Shown here piece after piece: positions 33,534 through 42,105 of a DNA stretch of 64,000 nt. Within the stretch, counting starts at the first letter, position 1. Each line of letters starts with the position of its first letter. The DNA comes from Streptomyces eurocidicus. Its GTDB lineage: Bacteria; Actinomycetota; Actinomycetes; Streptomycetales; Streptomycetaceae. The DNA lies in the NCBI RefSeq assembly GCF_002891295.1, contig NZ_LGUI01000010.1, positions 1 through 64,000 on the forward strand, read 5' to 3'. The notes under the pieces were generated by a model. It ran no database searches. It was not told where the DNA came from and saw only the letters and a list, made by a program, of their open reading frames with translations. The translations under genes and the position numbers were made by a program.

Positions 33534-34433
33534 ATGGAACTCAGACACCTCGAGCACTTTGTGGCGGTCGCCGAGGAGCAGCACTTCACCCACGCCGCCG
33601 AGCGGCTGCGCGTGGCCCAGTCGGGGGTGTCGGCGTCGGTGCGGGCGCTGGAGCGGGAGCTGGGCGCGGAGCTGTTCCTGCGCACCACCCGGCGGGTGGG
33701 GCTCACCGACGCCGGGCGGGCGCTGCTGGTGGAGGCGCGGCGCACGCTGGCCTGCGCGGCGGCCGCCCGGGAGGCGGTCGCCGCCGTGCAGGGCCTGATG
33801 GGCGGGAAACTCTCGGTGGGCACCGAGCAGTGTATGGGCACGGTCGACGCGGCGGCACTGCTGGCCGCCTTCCACTCGCGGCACCCGCAGGTGGAGATCC
33901 ATATGGAACAGGCGGGTTCCGGGCGGCTGCTGGAGCAGGTGCGGCGCGGTGAGCTCGATGTGGCCTTCGTGGTGCACGACGGCTCCCACGAGGGCGTACG
34001 GCTGCGCGGGGTGGCCGCGGAGCCGCTGATGCTGCTGTGCCGGGCGGACCATCCGCTGGCCGGGGTGGGCGGGCCGGTGCCGCCGGCGCAGCTGGGCGGG
34101 GAGGTCTTCGTGGACCTGCATCCGGACTGGGGCGCGCGACGCGCGGCGGATCTGGCGTTCGCGGACGCCGGGGTCGCCCGGAAGGTGGCGCTCCAGGTCA
34201 ATGACGTCTATACGCTGCTCGACCTGGTGTCGCGGGGGCTGGGGGCGGCGGTGGTGCCCCGGCCCGTGACGTTCAAGGAGCAGGCGCGCGGGCTGAGCTC
34301 GGTGCCGCTGGACAGCCCGACGTCCTGGCAGGTGGCCGTGGCGGTGCCGGCGGCCGGTCAGCCGACCGCCGCCGCCAGGGCCCTGCTGGCGATGCTGGAG
34401 GAGCGGGGGCCGGCGGCGGTCCCCACGGAATGA
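33534..34433 (+). CDS. LysR-family transcriptional regulator
   Basis: 299 aa. The N-terminal helix-turn-helix is MELRHLEHFVAVAEEQHFTH through QSGVSASVRALERELG, followed by FLRTTRRVGLTDAGRALL. The periplasmic-binding-like effector domain spans about 90-295. Such proteins activate or repress, often a divergent gene. Here the upstream divergent gene encodes a secreted protein, and the mycothiol dehydrogenase gene lies downstream on the same strand. Either could be a target. No effector can be inferred. Confidence 0.9.
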   Translation: MELRHLEHFVAVAEEQHFTHAAERLRVAQSGVSASVRALERELGAELFLRTTRRVGLTDAGRALLVEARRTLACAAAAREAVAAVQGLMGGKLSVGTEQCMGTVDAAALLAAFHSRHPQVEIHMEQAGSGRLLEQVRRGELDVAFVVHDGSHEGVRLRGVAAEPLMLLCRADHPLAGVGGPVPPAQLGGEVFVDLHPDWGARRAADLAFADAGVARKVALQVNDVYTLLDLVSRGLGAAVVPRPVTFKEQARGLSSVPLDSPTSWQVAVAVPAAGQPTAAARALLAMLEERGPAAVPTE

Positions 34434-34529
34434 TCAAGGAACCGGGCGGAGGCCCGGCCGGGGTCGCCCGGCGGGCCCGCTCCATCGATTGATCAGAGAG
34501 TCTGCTGAATGTGATCGGGTTGGGATGTT

Positions 34530-34544
34530 GGACAGCGGCTGTCC
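34530..34544. promoter_or_regulatory. 15-bp palindrome upstream of mycothiol dehydrogenase gene
   Basis: GGACAGC-G-GCTGTCC is a perfect dyad 62 nt before the ATG at 34607. It could be a regulator site or a leader hairpin. Confidence 0.3.
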
Positions 34545-34606
34545 GGCGGCGCAGAGTGGAGGGCGGCTCCACCGGAGCGACCGGAGAGAAAGGCAGGCTG
34601 TCCCCC

Positions 34607-35692
34607 ATGGCGCAAGAAGTACGCGGTGTCATCGCCCGAGGCAAGGGCGAACCCGTCCGGGTCGAGACGATCGTGGTGCCGGACCCCGGGCCCGGCGAGG
34701 CCGTGGTGAAGATCCAGGCGTGCGGGGTGTGCCACACCGACCTGCACTACCGGGAGGGCGGCATCAACGACGAGTTCCCCTTCATCCTCGGCCATGAGGC
34801 CGCGGGCGTGGTGGAGTCGGTCGGCGCCGGGGTGACCGAGGTGGCCCCCGGCGACTTCGTGATCCTCAACTGGCGTGCGGTCTGCGGGCAGTGCCGGGCC
34901 TGTCTGCGCGGCCGCCCGTGGTACTGCTTCAACACCCACAACGCCAAGCAGCGGATGACGCTCACGGACGGCACCGAGCTCTCCCCCGCCCTGGGCATCG
35001 GCGCCTTCGCGGAGAAGACCCTGGTCGCCGCCGGGCAGTGCACCAAGGTCGACCCCGCCGCCTCGCCGGCCGCCGCCGGGCTGCTCGGCTGCGGTGTGAT
35101 GGCCGGTCTGGGCGCGGCGATCAACACCGGCGGGGTCGGGCGCGGCGACACGGTCGCGGTGATCGGCTGCGGTGGCGTGGGCAGCGCGGCGATCGCGGGC
35201 GCGCGGCTGGCCGGCGCCTCGAAGATCATCGCCGTGGACATCTCCGACGGCAAGCTGGAGACGGCCAAGTCGATGGGCGCCACCCACACCGTCAACTCCC
35301 GCACCACCGACGGCGTCGAGGCGATCCGCTCGCTCACCGGCGGCTTCGGCGCGGATGTGGTGATCGACGCGGTGGGCCGCCCGGAGACGTACGAGCAGGC
35401 GTTCCACGCCCGCGACCTGGCGGGCACCGTGGTCCTGGTGGGCGTGCCGACCCCGGAGATGAAGCTGGAGCTGCCGCTGCTGGACGTCTTCGGGCGCGGC
35501 GGTTCGCTGAAGTCCTCCTGGTACGGCGACTGCCTGCCGTCCCGTGACTTCCCGATGCTGATCGACCTCTACCTCCAGGGGCGGCTCGACCTCGACGCGT
35601 TCGTCAGCGAGACGATCGCGCTGGACGAGGTCGAGGAAGCCTTCCACCGTATGGAGAAGGGCGAGGTCCTGCGTTCGGTGGTGCTGCTGTGA
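34607..35692 (+). CDS. mscR: S-(hydroxymethyl)mycothiol dehydrogenase
   Basis: 361 aa zinc-dependent medium-chain alcohol dehydrogenase. Catalytic zinc ligands are in CGVCHTDLHY (C42) and GHEAAG (H63). The structural zinc loop is CGQCRACLRGRPWYC, and the NAD fold carries GCGGVGSAAIAGARLAGA. The sequence from MAQEVRGVIARGKGEPV through NTHNAKQRMTLTDGT is characteristic of the mycothiol-dependent formaldehyde (and S-nitrosomycothiol) dehydrogenase. It detoxifies formaldehyde bound to mycothiol in the cytoplasm. It overlaps the MBL-fold gene by 4 nt, the usual arrangement. Confidence 0.9.
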   Translation: MAQEVRGVIARGKGEPVRVETIVVPDPGPGEAVVKIQACGVCHTDLHYREGGINDEFPFILGHEAAGVVESVGAGVTEVAPGDFVILNWRAVCGQCRACLRGRPWYCFNTHNAKQRMTLTDGTELSPALGIGAFAEKTLVAAGQCTKVDPAASPAAAGLLGCGVMAGLGAAINTGGVGRGDTVAVIGCGGVGSAAIAGARLAGASKIIAVDISDGKLETAKSMGATHTVNSRTTDGVEAIRSLTGGFGADVVIDAVGRPETYEQAFHARDLAGTVVLVGVPTPEMKLELPLLDVFGRGGSLKSSWYGDCLPSRDFPMLIDLYLQGRLDLDAFVSETIALDEVEEAFHRMEKGEVLRSVVLL

Positions 35693-36318
35693 CGGCTCGT
35701 GTCGAACACCTGGTGACGTCCGGCACCTTCGCCCTGGACGGCGGGGTGTGGGACGTCGACAACAACGTCTGGCTCGTGGGCGACGACCGCGAGGTCGTCG
35801 TGATCGACGCGGCCCATGACGCCGCCGCGATCGAGAAGGCGGTGGGCGGCCGCCGGCTGGTGGCGATCGTGTGCACGCACGCGCACAACGACCACATCGG
35901 CGCCGCCCCCGCGCTCGCGGCCGCCACGGGCGCGCCGGTCCTGCTGCATCCCGCCGAGCGCGAGCTGTGGGACCGGACGCACCCCGGCACGGCGCCCGAC
36001 GGCGAGCTGGTGGACGGCGGGACGCTCAGCGTCGCCGGTGTGGAGCTGACCATGCTGCACACGCCGGGCCACTCCCCCGGCGGCGTCTGCCTGTACGCGC
36101 CGGAGCTGGGCACGGTCTTCACCGGCGACACCCTCTTCCAGGGCGGGCCGGGGGCGACGGGGCGGTCCTTCTCGGACTTCCCCACCATCATCGACTCGAT
36201 CCGGGACCGGCTGCTGACCCTGCCGCCCGGGACGGTGGTGCGCACCGGCCACGGCGACCCCACCACGATCGGCACCGAGGCACCGGCCCTGGCGGACTGG
36301 ATCGCCCGGGGGCACTGA
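35689..36318 (+). CDS. MBL-fold hydrolase, partner of mycothiol formaldehyde dehydrogenase
   Basis: 209 aa from a GTG in a GTGA overlap. The metal-binding motif THAHNDHIG (about residues 62-70), HTPGHSPGG and TGDTLFQGGPG identify a metallo-beta-lactamase fold of the glyoxalase II type. The conserved pairing with the dehydrogenase suggests it hydrolyses S-formylmycothiol to formate and mycothiol, completing formaldehyde oxidation (inference from operon). A hairpin terminator follows directly. Confidence 0.85.
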   Translation: MTARVEHLVTSGTFALDGGVWDVDNNVWLVGDDREVVVIDAAHDAAAIEKAVGGRRLVAIVCTHAHNDHIGAAPALAAATGAPVLLHPAERELWDRTHPGTAPDGELVDGGTLSVAGVELTMLHTPGHSPGGVCLYAPELGTVFTGDTLFQGGPGATGRSFSDFPTIIDSIRDRLLTLPPGTVVRTGHGDPTTIGTEAPALADWIARGH

Positions 36319-36328
36319 GCCCACCCGC

Positions 36329-36365
36329 GCCGGGGGCCCGCACGACGACCGTGCGCGCCCCCGGC
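36329..36365 (+). terminator. Hairpin terminator after MBL gene
   Basis: A 9-bp outer stem (36329-36337 with 36357-36365) plus an inner GCAC/GTGC stem begins 10 nt after the stop. Confidence 0.6.
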
Positions 36366-36542
36366 CGGGCCTCTTGACGGCCGCGTCGCCGACCATGCGG
36401 GCGGGGGCGCACCGGCCAACTCCCGTACGGGGCCCGCCCGGCCTCGGACCCGCGCGTGCCCGGCCGGTGGCGACGGTGCGCGGGAATCACTAGCGTGAGG
36501 AGTGACGGGAGCAGCTCTCAGGGGCGAGAGGACGCGCACGCC

Positions 36543-37379
36543 ATGACGCAGACGCCGGGGACCGGCATGACCTCCTTCGACGAGATCCACGACCGGCCCG
36601 ACCCCCGGGACTACTTCCAGGCGCTCGGGCCGTGGGAGTACCGGACGCCGCACCACGCCCAGGACGTCTTCCGGCGGCTGGCCGGCGCCTGCGGGGGTCC
36701 CTCGGCCACGGTGGTGGACCTCTGCTGTTCGTACGGCAACAACGCCGCGCTGCTCAACCACGACGTGACCCTGGACGACCTGTACGCCCGCTACGCCTCG
36801 GCGGAGATCGCCGGGCTCGGCACGGGCGAACTGATCGAGGCGGACCGGAAGTTCTACCGGGCGCGGCGCCGGCCCCGGGCGTCCCGGGTGGTCGGGCTGG
36901 ACATCGCCGCGAACGCCGTGGGCTACGCCCGCGCCGTGGGCCTGCTGGACGCGGGGTTCGCCGTGAACCTGGAGACGACGCCGCCCGGCCCGGAGCTGCG
37001 GCGGGAACTGCGCGGCGCCCGGCTGCTCACCGTCACCGGCGGGGCGAGCTTCCTGACCGGCCGGAGCCTCGGCGCCGTGCTCGACCACGCGGACGGCCCG
37101 GTGTGGGTGGCCGCGTTCGTCCTGCGGACCTATCCCTACCGGCCGGTCGCGAGCGCCCTGGCGGCGCGCGGGCTGCGTACGGAGAAGCTCACCACGCGCA
37201 CCTTCCCGCAGCGGCGGTTCACCGGTCCCGACGAACAGCGGTACGCCGTGGAGGCGGTGGCGGCGGCCCGCGAGGATCCCCGCGGCCGGGAGACCGAGGG
37301 CTGGTTCCACACCGCCCTGTACGTGTCCCGGCCCACAGCGGACGCGGAGGCGGAGCCGCTGGCGAAGCTTCTGGCGTGA
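36543..37379 (+). CDS. Class I SAM-dependent methyltransferase-like protein
   Basis: 278 aa. The likely SAM-binding loop is TVVDLCCSYGNNAALLN (about 55-71), with Cys residues replacing the usual Gly-rich GxGxG, and a second acidic motif is RVVGLDIAANAVGYARAVG. Between them lies an extra helical insertion (LDDLYARYASAEIAGLGTGELIEAD). The C-terminal half has PVWVAAFVLRTYPYRPVASAL. The unusual loop leaves doubt about catalysis. The substrate is unknown, and the neighbours are not an obvious pathway. Confidence 0.6.
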   Translation: MTQTPGTGMTSFDEIHDRPDPRDYFQALGPWEYRTPHHAQDVFRRLAGACGGPSATVVDLCCSYGNNAALLNHDVTLDDLYARYASAEIAGLGTGELIEADRKFYRARRRPRASRVVGLDIAANAVGYARAVGLLDAGFAVNLETTPPGPELRRELRGARLLTVTGGASFLTGRSLGAVLDHADGPVWVAAFVLRTYPYRPVASALAARGLRTEKLTTRTFPQRRFTGPDEQRYAVEAVAAAREDPRGRETEGWFHTALYVSRPTADAEAEPLAKLLA

Positions 37380-37385
37380 CACGTC

Positions 37386-37423
37386 GGTTCGCCCTGCCGG
37401 TCCTTGGGCCGGCAGGGCGAACC
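37386..37423 (+). terminator. Strong hairpin terminator
   Basis: A perfect 15-bp stem (37386-37400 with 37409-37423), 8-nt loop, 7 nt after the methyltransferase stop. It can also serve the convergent gene ending at 37440. Confidence 0.75.
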
Positions 37424-37439
37424 AGGGCCGGGGGCGGCT

Positions 37440-37829
37440 TCAGCTGAGGTCGACGACAGCGCCCGCAGTGGCGACCGTACCGGCCGGACAGGTGAGGCGG
37501 ACGAAGAAATTCCCGTTGAACACGGGGCTGTTGAACTGCTGGCCGCTACACACGACGCGGGACTGCCACCTGGTCCCGTTACACGTGATTTCCCACGACG
37601 TGTTGTCCAGCGCGCCTCCGCTGCAATGCAGGTTGGGCGACGGGGGCACCCCGGGGGCACCGCCCTCCGAGGGCGTGGCAGCGCCTTCCTCAGTCTTTCC
37701 GGTGTCCAGATTCGTGGCGGCGTAGCGCGCGCCTTCGGCCGCGTCGGCCGTCGGGGCCATTCCCCCGCCGGCTCCCAGGACGAGCAGGGCGCTCACCCCG
37801 AGCGCACCCAGAGAATTCAGCACCTTCAT
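37440..37829 (-). CDS. Small secreted Cys-containing protein
   Basis: 129 aa from the second of two adjacent ATGs (37832 and 37829), chosen because GAAAGGGG then stands at a normal distance. The signal peptide ends near PTADAAEG. The mature protein has four Cys (PNLHCSGG, EITCNGT, RVVCSGQQF, RLTCPAG) consistent with two disulfides, plus an aromatic FNGNFFVRL strand. No family is recognised. The upstream DNA is unusually AT-rich for this genome. Confidence 0.6.
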   Translation of the reverse strand: MKVLNSLGALGVSALLVLGAGGGMAPTADAAEGARYAATNLDTGKTEEGAATPSEGGAPGVPPSPNLHCSGGALDNTSWEITCNGTRWQSRVVCSGQQFNSPVFNGNFFVRLTCPAGTVATAGAVVDLS

Positions 37830-38065
37830 CATGACCCCTTTCCCAACTCGGCTCGGCCGACTTCCCGTTGACTCGACCCTTCGAGCCTGGGGCGAGCTTC
37901 GCGAAGTGCGCGGCAGGAGTCAATATCGAGGATTTACGACACATAATCCCATTACTGGGAAGGTCATCTCCAAATCCTTATCCACCTTTAGGAGAATCGC
38001 TTCTCCATATCACCCCCGGAAATCTTCTGACACGACCGATTCACCCGTACGGCCCCACCTCGACT
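37830..38065. other. AT-rich intergenic region
   Basis: About 235 nt, near 50% GC in the part 37915-38050, sharply lower than the surroundings. It contains the promoter of the small secreted protein and a short GGAGAA/TTCTCC hairpin (37991-38006) that could end the asparagine synthetase transcript. Confidence 0.5.
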
Positions 38066-39919
38066 TCAGATCTCCAGCGAGACGTCGTGCCTGCGGAACC
38101 AGAAGTCCAGGGCGAGCACGAGTTCCGTGCCGGTGCGGAACCCCGGCGCCGGGTCGTCGGCGGTGGCCGCCGCGAGGGACGGGCCGTCGAGGAGGGCGTG
38201 GACCGGCGCGTCGGGGCCGGTGGTGGCGCGCTTGAGGGCGGTGCGCAGTCCGTCGAGGTAGTGCGGGTCGCGGGTGGTCGGGTAGGGGGCCTTGACGCGG
38301 TCGGCGATCGCGGCCGGGAGGAGGTCGCGGGTGGCGGCGCGGAGCAGGGACTTCTCGCGGCCGTCGAAGGTCTTCATGGCCCAGGGGGTGTTGAAGACGT
38401 ACTCGACGAGGCGGTGGTCGCAGAAGGGCACCCGGACCTCCAGGCCGACGGCCATGCTCGCACGGTCCTTGCGGTCGAGCATCCACTGGACGAAGCGGGT
38501 GAGGTGCAGGTAGCCGATCTCGCGCATACGGCGTTCCCGGCCGCTCTCCCCCGGCAGCCGGGGCACCTCGGCGAGCGCCTCCCGGTAGCGGGCGTCCCGG
38601 TAGCCCGCGAGGTCGATCTTCTCCAGGAGGCCGCGGTCGAGGAGGGCCTCGCCGGGGCCGCTGCCGGGGCCGGAGATGCCGGTGCCGAAGGGCGGGGCGA
38701 GCCAGGGGAAGGTGTCGGCGGCGACGGAGTCGGGGTGGTGGAACCAGCGGTAGCCGCCGAAGACCTCGTCGGCCGACTCCCCGGAGAGGGCCACGGTGCA
38801 CCGCTCGCGGACGGCCTTGAAGAGCAGGTAGAGCGAGGTGTCGCCGTCGCCCAGGTCGAAGGGCAGGTCGCGGGCGCGCATCACGGCCTCGCGGGCGGCC
38901 GGGTCGAGGAGGGCGCTCGGCTGGAGGGTGACGACGTCGTGGTCGGCGCCCACATGGCGGGCGAGGGCCTCGGCGAAGGGGGCGTCGGGGGTGCCGCGCC
39001 AGTCGTCGGCGCGGAAGTCCCGGGCGTGCCGGGCGAAGTCGAGGGCGAAGGAGCGGACGGCCCCGCCGCCGGTGGCGGCGCGGTGGCGGGCGGCGAGCGC
39101 GGTGATGACGCTGGAGTCCAGGCCGCCGGAGAGGAGCGTGCCGACGGGGACGTCGGCGACCAGCTGCCGGCCGATGACGTCCTCCAGCAGCTCCCGTACG
39201 TGGCCGACGGTGGTGCGCAGGTCGTCGGTGTGCTCCCGGGCCTCCAGGGCCCAGTAGCGGCGCAGCCGGCTGCCGGTGCGCCCGACGCGCAGGGTGTGGC
39301 CGGGCGGGAGTTCGTACATCCCCTTGTAGACGGCGTGGCCGGGGGTCTTGGTGAAGGCGACCAGCTCGGCGAGCCCTTCGGCGTCGACGACGGGGCGGAC
39401 GGCGGGGTGGGCGAGGATCGCCTTGGGCTCGGAGCCGAAGAGGACCCCGTCGGCGAGCGGGTGGTAGTAGAGCGGCTTGACGCCCATGCGGTCGCGGACC
39501 AGGAGGAGTTCCTCGGTACGGGCGTCCCAGAGGGCGAAGGCGTACATGCCGTTGAGCCGCTCGGTGAAATCCTCGCCCCACGCGAGGTAGGCGTGCAGCA
39601 CGACCTCGGTGTCGCTGCTCGTACGGAACACGTGGCCGCGTGCGGCGAGTTCGCGGCGCAGCTCCCGGAAGTTGAAGACCTCGCCGCTGTAGGTGAGGGA
39701 GACGAGGGTGCGCCCCTCGTGGGCGAAGGTCATGGGCTGGGCGCCGCCCTCGATGTCGATGACGGCCAGCCGGCGGTGGCCGAGGGCCGCGTGGGTGTCC
39801 AGCCACAGGCCGTGGGCGTCCGGGCCGCGGCACGCCATGGTGCCGGTCATCGCGTCGGCCGTGGCGGCCGTGACGGGTCGCGCCGGGTCGTACGAGACCC
39901 ATCCTGCTATTCCACACAT
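38066..39919 (-). CDS. asnB: Glutamine-hydrolysing asparagine synthetase-type amidotransferase
   Basis: 617 aa. The N-terminal nucleophile amidohydrolase domain begins MCGIAGWVSYDP, so Cys2 is exposed after Met removal. MACRGPDAHGLWLD and LGHRRLAVIDIEGGAQPM complete the glutaminase pocket. The C-terminal ATP-pyrophosphatase domain has LLSGGLDSSVITAL and SGESADEVFGGY. The enzyme transfers glutamine-derived ammonia to a carboxyl group. It is last in a leftward run with MFS, thioesterase and ligase genes. It may therefore amidate a specialised acid rather than make asparagine, although a housekeeping role is not excluded. Confidence 0.9.
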   Translation of the reverse strand: MCGIAGWVSYDPARPVTAATADAMTGTMACRGPDAHGLWLDTHAALGHRRLAVIDIEGGAQPMTFAHEGRTLVSLTYSGEVFNFRELRRELAARGHVFRTSSDTEVVLHAYLAWGEDFTERLNGMYAFALWDARTEELLLVRDRMGVKPLYYHPLADGVLFGSEPKAILAHPAVRPVVDAEGLAELVAFTKTPGHAVYKGMYELPPGHTLRVGRTGSRLRRYWALEAREHTDDLRTTVGHVRELLEDVIGRQLVADVPVGTLLSGGLDSSVITALAARHRAATGGGAVRSFALDFARHARDFRADDWRGTPDAPFAEALARHVGADHDVVTLQPSALLDPAAREAVMRARDLPFDLGDGDTSLYLLFKAVRERCTVALSGESADEVFGGYRWFHHPDSVAADTFPWLAPPFGTGISGPGSGPGEALLDRGLLEKIDLAGYRDARYREALAEVPRLPGESGRERRMREIGYLHLTRFVQWMLDRKDRASMAVGLEVRVPFCDHRLVEYVFNTPWAMKTFDGREKSLLRAATRDLLPAAIADRVKAPYPTTRDPHYLDGLRTALKRATTGPDAPVHALLDGPSLAAATADDPAPGFRTGTELVLALDFWFRRHDVSLEI

Positions 39920-40022
39920 GGCGTGCTGTCTCCTGTCGCTCTGCCTCTTGATCGGGTGCGGGACGGGGTGCGGTCCCCGCTCGGCGGGGACCGCACCCCG
40001 CGAAGGGCCGGAGGGAGGTGGG

Positions 40023-41507
40023 TCAGACGTGTGCGGCCGGGACGTCCGCGCCCCGGGTGGCGCCCGGGCCGGTGAAGCGCTTGAACGTCCAGGTCGTCCA
40101 CATCACGACGAGGACCATGGCGACGCTGATCGCGGTGGCCCAGCCCATGGCCGTGGCCCAGCCCGCGGAGGTGGCCTCGTGGCCGGCGACGGCGAAGAAC
40201 ACCGCGCCGATGACGGCCACGCCGGCGGCGCCGGCGAACTGCTGGGTGGTGGTGAGGATGCCGGAGGCGATGCCCGCGTCCTGGGCCCGTACGCGCATCA
40301 GCGCGGCACCGAACAGGGCGGGGAGCACGACGCCGTTGCCCGCGCCGATCAGGCACAGGCAGCCGACGATCCAGGGCAGGCCGGTGCCGGAGCCGGCGGT
40401 GAAGAGCCGGGCGGCCAGGGCGCCCAGGCCCAGGGCGATGACCCCGCTGCTGACGACGAGGGCGCTCATGCCCCACCGGTCGGTGAGCCGGCCGCCGATC
40501 ATGGAGGTGGCCGTGAAGAGGATGCCCATCGGGGAGAAGACCAGGCCCGCCTGGAACGGTCCGAGGTCCAGCCCGGACTGGAGGAGCAGGGTCAGGGTGA
40601 ACATGAAGCTGCCGAAGTAGACCATGAACGCGACGCTCGCGACGACGCCGCCGCGGAAGGAGGGGCTGCGGAACAGCGGGAAGACGAGCACGGGGTCGCC
40701 GCCCCGGGCCCCGAGCCGCCGTTCCCAGCGCAGGGTCACCAGGGCGACGGGGACGGCCAGCGCCATGCTGGTCCATGTCCACGCGGGCCAGTCGGAGCTG
40801 TGGCCCATGGTGAGCGGCACCAGGAGGAGGGCGAGGGCGAGGGAGACGCCGAAGGCGCCGACGGGGTCGAGGCCGACGCGCCGGGCGTGGGTGCGGGCGG
40901 GCAGCACGCGCATCGCGGCGGCGGCGATGACCACGCAGAACGGCACGTTGATCAGGAAGATGGTGCGCCAGCCCAGACCGGCGAAGTCCGCGGCGATCAG
41001 GGCGCCGCCGAGCACCTGCCCGGCGATGGAGCCGAGGCCGGCCGCGGCGCCGTACCAGGCCATCGCGCGGGGCTTCTTCTCGTCGGGGAAGTCGGCCGTG
41101 ACGACGGCGAGCACCTGCGGGACCATCACGGCCCCGGCGAGGCCCTGGGCCAGCCGGGCGACGATGAGCTGCTCGGGGCTGACCGCGATGCCGCAGAGCA
41201 GGGAGGTGACCCCGAAGGCGATCGTGCCGATGACGAAGAGCCGGCGGTAGCCGTACTTGTCCCCCAGCCGGCCACCGGTGATCATGCCTGCCGCGTAGGC
41301 GAAGGCGTAGCCGCCGACGACGAGTTCGAGGGCCGCGGGTCCGGCGTGGATGCTCTTCTCCAGCGACGGCGCGGCGACATTCACCACGAAGAAGTCGAAC
41401 TGGGCGAAGAACATGGCCGACAGGAGGACGAGGAGGACGGGGCCGGTGCGCGGGGACGGGGGTGTGGTCCTGCCCGCCACGGTGGGCGGGACGAGTTGGT
41501 CGGTCAT
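40023..41507 (-). CDS. MFS drug exporter (14-TM EmrB/QacA type)
   Basis: 494 aa. The first segment contains LLVLLSAMFFAQFDFFVVNVAAPSL, which replaces the family motif LDxTIVNVALP with FDFFVVNVAAP. GGRLGDKYGYRRLFVIG is motif A, and fourteen hydrophobic segments can be counted. WGMSALVVSSGVIALG and GSGTGLPWIVGCLCLIGAGNG are in the C-half. Proteins of this group export antibiotics and other amphiphiles by proton antiport. It lies between asnB and the thioesterase gene, so it is the likely exporter or self-resistance pump of the cluster. Confidence 0.85.
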   Translation of the reverse strand: MTDQLVPPTVAGRTTPPSPRTGPVLLVLLSAMFFAQFDFFVVNVAAPSLEKSIHAGPAALELVVGGYAFAYAAGMITGGRLGDKYGYRRLFVIGTIAFGVTSLLCGIAVSPEQLIVARLAQGLAGAVMVPQVLAVVTADFPDEKKPRAMAWYGAAAGLGSIAGQVLGGALIAADFAGLGWRTIFLINVPFCVVIAAAAMRVLPARTHARRVGLDPVGAFGVSLALALLLVPLTMGHSSDWPAWTWTSMALAVPVALVTLRWERRLGARGGDPVLVFPLFRSPSFRGGVVASVAFMVYFGSFMFTLTLLLQSGLDLGPFQAGLVFSPMGILFTATSMIGGRLTDRWGMSALVVSSGVIALGLGALAARLFTAGSGTGLPWIVGCLCLIGAGNGVVLPALFGAALMRVRAQDAGIASGILTTTQQFAGAAGVAVIGAVFFAVAGHEATSAGWATAMGWATAISVAMVLVVMWTTWTFKRFTGPGATRGADVPAAHV

Positions 41508-41646
41508 GGGACTCCTCGGCGCCGGCGCGTACGGCGGGCGGCGCGGTTCGCGGACCTGTGGTCGGGTCGGTACGGGGTGAACAGCGGGGATAGAAGGGGT
41601 GGAGGGCGCGGGACACGGAGTGGTGGGGGTGCGCGCCCGCGGCGTG

Positions 41647-42105
41647 TCATGACCGCCGTCTCCTCCCGTGGATGGCGCAGGTGATGCGGGAGGTGCACAG
41701 GCGGCGTCCGCCGTCGTCGGAGATGACGACCTCGTAGCTGGCCGCCGTGTCGCCGAGGTGGAGCGCGGTCGCGACGCCGGTGACGGTTCCGCCGCGCACG
41801 GCCCGGTGGTGGGTGGCGTTGATGTCGATGCCGACGGCGATGTGGCCGTCGCCCGCGTGCAGCACCGCGCCGATGGAGCCGAGCGATTCGGCGAGGACGA
41901 CCGACGCGCCGCCGTGCAGCATGCGGTAGAGCTGGGTGTTCCCGGCGACGGGCATGGTGGCGACCAGCCGCCGCGGGGAGGCTTCGAGGAAGGTGATGCC
42001 CATCCGGCCGGCCAGGGTGCCGGCGCCCGCGGCGTTGATCCAGGCGACGGGGTCCTCGGCCGGCGCGGGGCGGAGGCCGGCGGTGCCGGCGGGCGCGGCG
42101 GTCAC
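41647..42105 (-). CDS. PaaI-like hotdog-fold thioesterase
   Basis: 152 aa from a GTG in a GTGA overlap with the ligase. The hotdog signature is LYRMLHGGASVVLAESLGSIGA, with HGG before the central helix, and the following strand HIAVGIDINATHHRAVRGG is typical of PaaI/4-hydroxybenzoyl-CoA-type thioesterases. It would hydrolyse aryl- or acyl-CoA (or ACP) thioesters. Coupling to an adenylate-forming ligase suggests editing or product release in the same pathway. Confidence 0.85.
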   Translation of the reverse strand: MTAAPAGTAGLRPAPAEDPVAWINAAGAGTLAGRMGITFLEASPRRLVATMPVAGNTQLYRMLHGGASVVLAESLGSIGAVLHAGDGHIAVGIDINATHHRAVRGGTVTGVATALHLGDTAASYEVVISDDGGRRLCTSRITCAIHGRRRRS

